DNA of 27,406 bases from Cytophagaceae bacterium (lineage in GTDB: Bacteria > Bacteroidota > Bacteroidia > Cytophagales > Cytophagaceae): NCBI GenBank assembly GCA_021151805.1, contig JAGKWN010000054.1, positions 1 through 27,406 of the forward strand, in the 5' to 3' direction. The notes below the pieces were generated by a model. It was given only the letters and a program-made list of their open reading frames with translations. It ran no database searches and was not told the DNA's origin. Below are positions 25,101 to 27,406 of this stretch, piece after piece. Numbering within the stretch: the first letter of the stretch is position 1; the number at the start of each line of letters is the position of its first letter. A program made the translations under genes and the position numbers.

Positions 25101-27169
25101 GCTTTTGGAGTTGTACAAATATCAACCCCAAGCGAAGGATCACCTAGACTTAATCCTGAAAATATTATCTTCTGATCTGTAAATGCAAGCGGTTGGTACG
25201 TTGGAGTAGTTTTAGTACCAGTATCATCTTTATTCACTGGAACAATAACTACTTCAGCAACATGTGCCCAGTCAAAATCTGCATTGTTTGTATTAATATC
25301 TGCCGGAAAGTTCGGCTTATTTGGATTTTTTATAGACAAAGCATTTTTAAAATCGAATACAAAATTGGTTGTACTGCCAGGTGTAAGTGACAAGAAATCC
25401 GGTGTTACGTGATTCTTACTAAAACCAATTTCATACTTATACCAGTTTTTTGCATCAACTGTACCATCTGGCAGTAATGCTAATTTATTAATAGCGATTA
25501 CCGTACCATCAGCATCCTTCATCTGAATCTTCAGATCAAGTGTAGTCGTATTGGTTGTAGGTGCAGAAACAGTTATTTTGAATACGGCATTCTTTGATAA
25601 ATCGAGTGTATATTTCTGCTTCGCTCCGGCTACACAATATTCCCCGAAATTAAACCCAACAACATTATATTGGTTTTGCTCCTGTGAAACTAAATACTGA
25701 AGTGTACCATTACCTGTTCTTGTAGCCTCTGCTTTGAAAGCAGTTGCGGCATCACGGTCTTCAAACCAGTAAATACCAGCAGCAGCCCCAGTTACAGAAT
25801 TAGCAGCACATGATGCATCATTTGTACCACCAGTCATTTCTGAAAATTGTTTTGCTGTTTCAAACTGATCTGTGATACCAGTTGTAGAAACATTCGAAGC
25901 TCCTACAATGCTAATGGTATAAAGAGGAGATTCTGCTACCAGGGCACCTGCCGCATTATATGATTTAGCTGTAATGTTATGACCACCGGAAGATAAGGTT
26001 GATGTTGCTAATGTATACGGACTTGTTGTTTTTGAACTCAACAACGTTGTACCATCGTAATAATCAACACGTGCAACTGTACCTGAAGAAATGGTAGCCG
26101 CCGCCGTCATTGTTACAGTTTCACCAGCATTGTAACTCACTTTATCTCCTGCAAAAGAAATAGTAAGTGAACCTGTTACTAATACTGAATTACATTTCCC
26201 TTTAATATATGCTTTAACCAATGTTCCGGATTGACTAAGCTGATTGGCAGTCCAACCGGAAATACCTGTACCGGGATTCAATGCTGCAGACGTTTCACTT
26301 TTATTATCAACAGCCCAGTTACAAGAGCTCAGTTTGTTGGCTTCCAAAAAATCCCACCATGTCTGAGATTCTGCTGCATTAAATCCGTTATTACCTGATG
26401 CATCACATGTACCATACTCAGTTACAAAAAGTGCCACGCCTTTATTCAATGCATTCGTAGCTTTTTGTCTAAGCGAAGCTTTGTGTGAATTTGCATAATA
26501 GTGTAGTGTATAGGCAATGTTTGTACCTGTTACCGGATCGTTTGCAGCTTCATCCACATCTTGCGAATAAGTTCTTGTTCCGCAAATAATAATATTGTCA
26601 TCAATAGCACGAATGGTTTGAATCAATTCATTGTGGTATGGTTTAATTGTACCAGACCAGGATTGGTTAATCGGTTCATTAAACGTTTCGTATAAGATGT
26701 TTGGATATTGTTTATACGCTGTAGCAATTTCTGTAAAAAACTGTTTTGCCTGTGTTTTATAATTCTCAGCATTGTGTGTGTGAAAGTCTACAATAACATA
26801 TATCCCGTTATCAATACATGCCTGAATCACTGTTTTAATCTTTGCTAACTCTATATCATGATTATTTACATAATTGGTTGAACCTGTTTCAACAGACATC
26901 GTTGCACGAATCACATCAACACACCAATCATCTCGCAACCACTTAATAGTTGTAGCATTATAAAATGGTGCGCCTTCCGGATAACCGCTCCAGAACATTG
27001 ACATCCCACGTAAGACAACCGGGTTACCCGCCTGATCGGAAACTTTTCCATTGAAAATTTTGAGTTGGCCATATTTCGCCACAGGCGTTTGGCCATTTGC
27101 AGCTAACATGCTGCAAAAAACAATTACTGCGAACAGTAATTTCATTTTTAAGGTAGAAGGTATATTCAT
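22136..27169 (-). CDS. Secreted multidomain GH5 cellulase-like enzyme with type IX sorting domain
   Basis: A 1677-residue exported glycoside hydrolase. A signal peptide (residues 1-26, ending AANG|Q) leads to a GH5 catalytic domain (about 30-325) with the full active site: R54, H130 in DFHTH, N164-E165 in ETFNEP (acid/base), H223 and Y225, nucleophile E251 in VTEYGT, and W285 in NWAV. This pattern suits an endo-beta-1,4-glucanase. Then come an Ig-like domain (about 333-422, VDYYDGTTLLSSKTTSPYT), a strand-rich domain of about 250 residues (430-685) that may bind carbohydrate, a CHU_C-type Ig domain (about 695-765), and nine PKD-like repeats of 88-93 residues (about 768-1588). The end (1599-1677) is a type A type IX sorting domain: LYPNPVTDRLLID, a middle VVDVLGKTV and a final SRGMYFVQIETESG before KSVIKQ. 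It is probably released or attached at the cell surface. Single-gene unit. The substrate is inferred; a mannanase or other GH5 activity is not excluded. Confidence 0.93.
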   Translation of the reverse strand: MNIPSTLKMKLLFAVIVFCSMLAANGQTPVAKYGQLKIFNGKVSDQAGNPVVLRGMSMFWSGYPEGAPFYNATTIKWLRDDWCVDVIRATMSVETGSTNYVNNHDIELAKIKTVIQACIDNGIYVIVDFHTHNAENYKTQAKQFFTEIATAYKQYPNILYETFNEPINQSWSGTIKPYHNELIQTIRAIDDNIIICGTRTYSQDVDEAANDPVTGTNIAYTLHYYANSHKASLRQKATNALNKGVALFVTEYGTCDASGNNGFNAAESQTWWDFLEANKLSSCNWAVDNKSETSAALNPGTGISGWTANQLSQSGTLVKAYIKGKCNSVLVTGSLTISFAGDKVSYNAGETVTMTAAATISSGTVARVDYYDGTTLLSSKTTSPYTLATSTLSSGGHNITAKSYNAAGALVAESPLYTISIVGASNVSTTGITDQFETAKQFSEMTGGTNDASCAANSVTGAAAGIYWFEDRDAATAFKAEATRTGNGTLQYLVSQEQNQYNVVGFNFGEYCVAGAKQKYTLDLSKNAVFKITVSAPTTNTTTLDLKIQMKDADGTVIAINKLALLPDGTVDAKNWYKYEIGFSKNHVTPDFLSLTPGSTTNFVFDFKNALSIKNPNKPNFPADINTNNADFDWAHVAEVVIVPVNKDDTGTKTTPTYQPLAFTDQKIIFSGLSLGDPSLGVDICTTPKAVTVTDISYCEGATDAVALKATGITGLTLNWYTDATGGVANTVAPIPSTSVAGVTTYYVSQATSSPNTCEGPRTPLKVTIAAPATADAGTNQAITTATMATLTGTGSAVGTWTLQTGPTGATVTFGSTTTGTVTASGLTVDGTYTFKYTVAGTAPCAAVSATVNVVKTTPVCATPTTANAGSNQSITTATTATLTGTGTAVGTWSVVTSPTGATVTLGSTTTGTVTASGLTADGTYTFKYTVKGTSPCVDASATVNVVKATPVCTTPTTANAGSNQSITTATTATLTGTGTTVGTWSVVTSPTGATVTFGSTTTGTVTASGLTADGTYTFKYTVKGTSPCVDASATVNVVKATPVCATPTTANAGSNQSITTATTATLTGTGTTIGTWSVVTKPSSATVTFSPSATAASVTANGLTADGTYTFKYTVTGASPCVDASATMNVVKATPVCTTPTTASAGTNQSITSATTTTLAGTGTKTGTWSLVTGPTGVTVGFSPSAASASVTVNGLTANGTYTFKYTVTGTSPCVDASATVNVVKSSPSCTNPPTAVAGSNQAITSATTVTLTGTGSATGTWSLVTGPSAVTFSPTGSAALVTVNGLTANGTYTFKYTVTGTSPCADATSTVDVVKTAPVCTNPPTASAGANQNITTATSATLSGTGTAAGTWSVVTKPTAATVSFSSSTGSSVTANGLTVDGTYTFKYTVAGISPCADATSTVDVVKSAPLCTNPPTANAGSGQSISTATSVSLTGTGSDIGTWSLVSGPSAVSFSPTGPAALVTVNGLTAFGTYTFKYTVKGVSPCADATSRVEVVKSICTAPPTANAGTGKSITTETSVSLTGTGSDIGIWSLVSGPSAVNFSTSGAASTVTVDGLTAVGTYIFKYTVKGVSPCADATSMVEIGKTTTTAAHNAYLIDNIKLYPNPVTDRLLIDMGQVYGSKSLRVVDVLGKTVLETTGDASAEIVMTDLSRGMYFVQIETESGTVTKSVIKQ
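22404..24864 (-). repeat. Nine tandem PKD-like repeats inside the GH5 gene
   Basis: Nine units of about 267-279 bases encode repeats of the form C-x-x-P-x-T-A-x-A-G-x-x-x-x-I-(S/T)-x-A-T, then LTGTG, GTWS-(V/L)-V, a variable part, VT-x-x-GLT-x-x-GTYTFKYTV, then SPC and a strand ending VVK. Boundaries fall near 22668, 22937, 23207, 23477, 23756, 24032, 24308 and 24584. Each unit has two cysteines, at its start and in the SPC motif (the first unit, near 24864, lacks the starting one), which may form disulphides. The two units around 24032-24584 differ at only about 15 of 276 bases. Confidence 0.9.
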
Positions 27170-27210
27170 TATGGTTCGATTTTGGTCAGTTAATTCTCCA
27201 ATTAGTAATA

Positions 27211-27241
27211 CAATATATTGAAATCTATCAAATTAATACAA
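27211..27241 (-). promoter_or_regulatory. Candidate promoter of the GH5 gene
   Basis: On the minus strand TTG (27241-27239) is followed after 21 bases by TATATTG (27217-27211), a TAnnTTG variant of the Bacteroidota second element, about 42 bases before the start codon. The same shortened element occurs in the candidate carbonic anhydrase promoter. An alternative, TTAATTTG, lies at 27236-27229. Chance matches are likely in this AT-rich DNA. Confidence 0.25.
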
Positions 27242-27268
27242 TTTTTTATCAATAAAATAATAAAAACA

Positions 27269-27337
27269 GCCAAATTTGGCCAAAAACAAAGCTTTTAAAA
27301 GAAAAAATTCCTCAAACGTTAAAAAAAACAAAACGTT
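27269..27337. promoter_or_regulatory. Palindrome and paired AAACGTT motifs upstream of the GH5 gene
   Basis: GCCAAATTTGGC (27269-27280) is a perfect 12-base palindrome about 100 bases upstream of the GH5 start codon. Two copies of AAACGTT (27314-27320 and 27331-27337) lie further upstream in direct repeat, 17 bases apart. Either could bind a regulator. Otherwise the segment 27170-27406 is AT-rich and shows no gene. Confidence 0.3.
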
Positions 27338-27406
27338 GTGATTAAGCCGGCCGAGCAAAAAAATAATATTATAGAGAATTTTGAATAATAATTCCAATCT
27401 TCAAAA

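Overview
The window looks like chromosomal DNA from a cellulose-degrading member of the Bacteroidota close to Cytophaga (my inference is Cytophaga hutchinsonii or a near relative). The reasons are the AT-rich composition, the near absence of strong Shine-Dalgarno sites, and a giant secreted family-5 glycoside hydrolase. That enzyme ends in a type IX secretion sorting domain and carries Ig-like and PKD-like repeats of the style typical of this group. No rRNA, tRNA, CRISPR array, transposase or integrase was seen.

Layout. (1) 29-1145: a two-gene plus-strand unit of unknown function. (2) 1266-10037: a plus-strand run of six genes: a large TPR-like protein, a DUF1266 protein, an acidic hypothetical protein, a four-helix membrane protein, a secreted leucine-rich-repeat protein and a second helical-repeat protein. 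(3) 13724-10059, minus strand: a small beta-rich protein, a four-helix membrane protein with C-terminal TPRs, a 260-residue hypothetical protein and a decayed small gene. Groups 2 and 3 converge and appear related: one membrane protein in each has four N-terminal helices followed by a soluble domain with the same DFPFD motif. (4) 13830-17081: an orphan hybrid-free histidine kinase with about six PAS domains. (5) 18982-17087, minus strand: a tight operon of beta-carbonic anhydrase, a YjbR/MmcQ-fold protein and a secreted protein with a TonB-C-like end. (6) 19126-20778: a DUF4345 membrane protein convergent with a Crp/Fnr-type regulator, then a small four-helix membrane protein ending in a strong hairpin terminator. 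(7) 21980-20829, minus strand: an archaeal-type P-loop ATPase preceded by an operator-like palindrome. (8) 27169-22136, minus strand: the 1677-residue GH5 enzyme, with its own terminator and a palindrome-bearing upstream region.

The most interesting part is the roughly 12 kb of poorly characterised genes between 1266 and 13724. It combines helical-repeat scaffolds, a DUF1266 protein, an exported LRR protein and two membrane proteins of shared architecture. They could form one membrane-associated system, but its function cannot be told from sequence alone. The second point of interest is the nine-fold repeat in the GH5 enzyme, which shows recent duplication or gene conversion.
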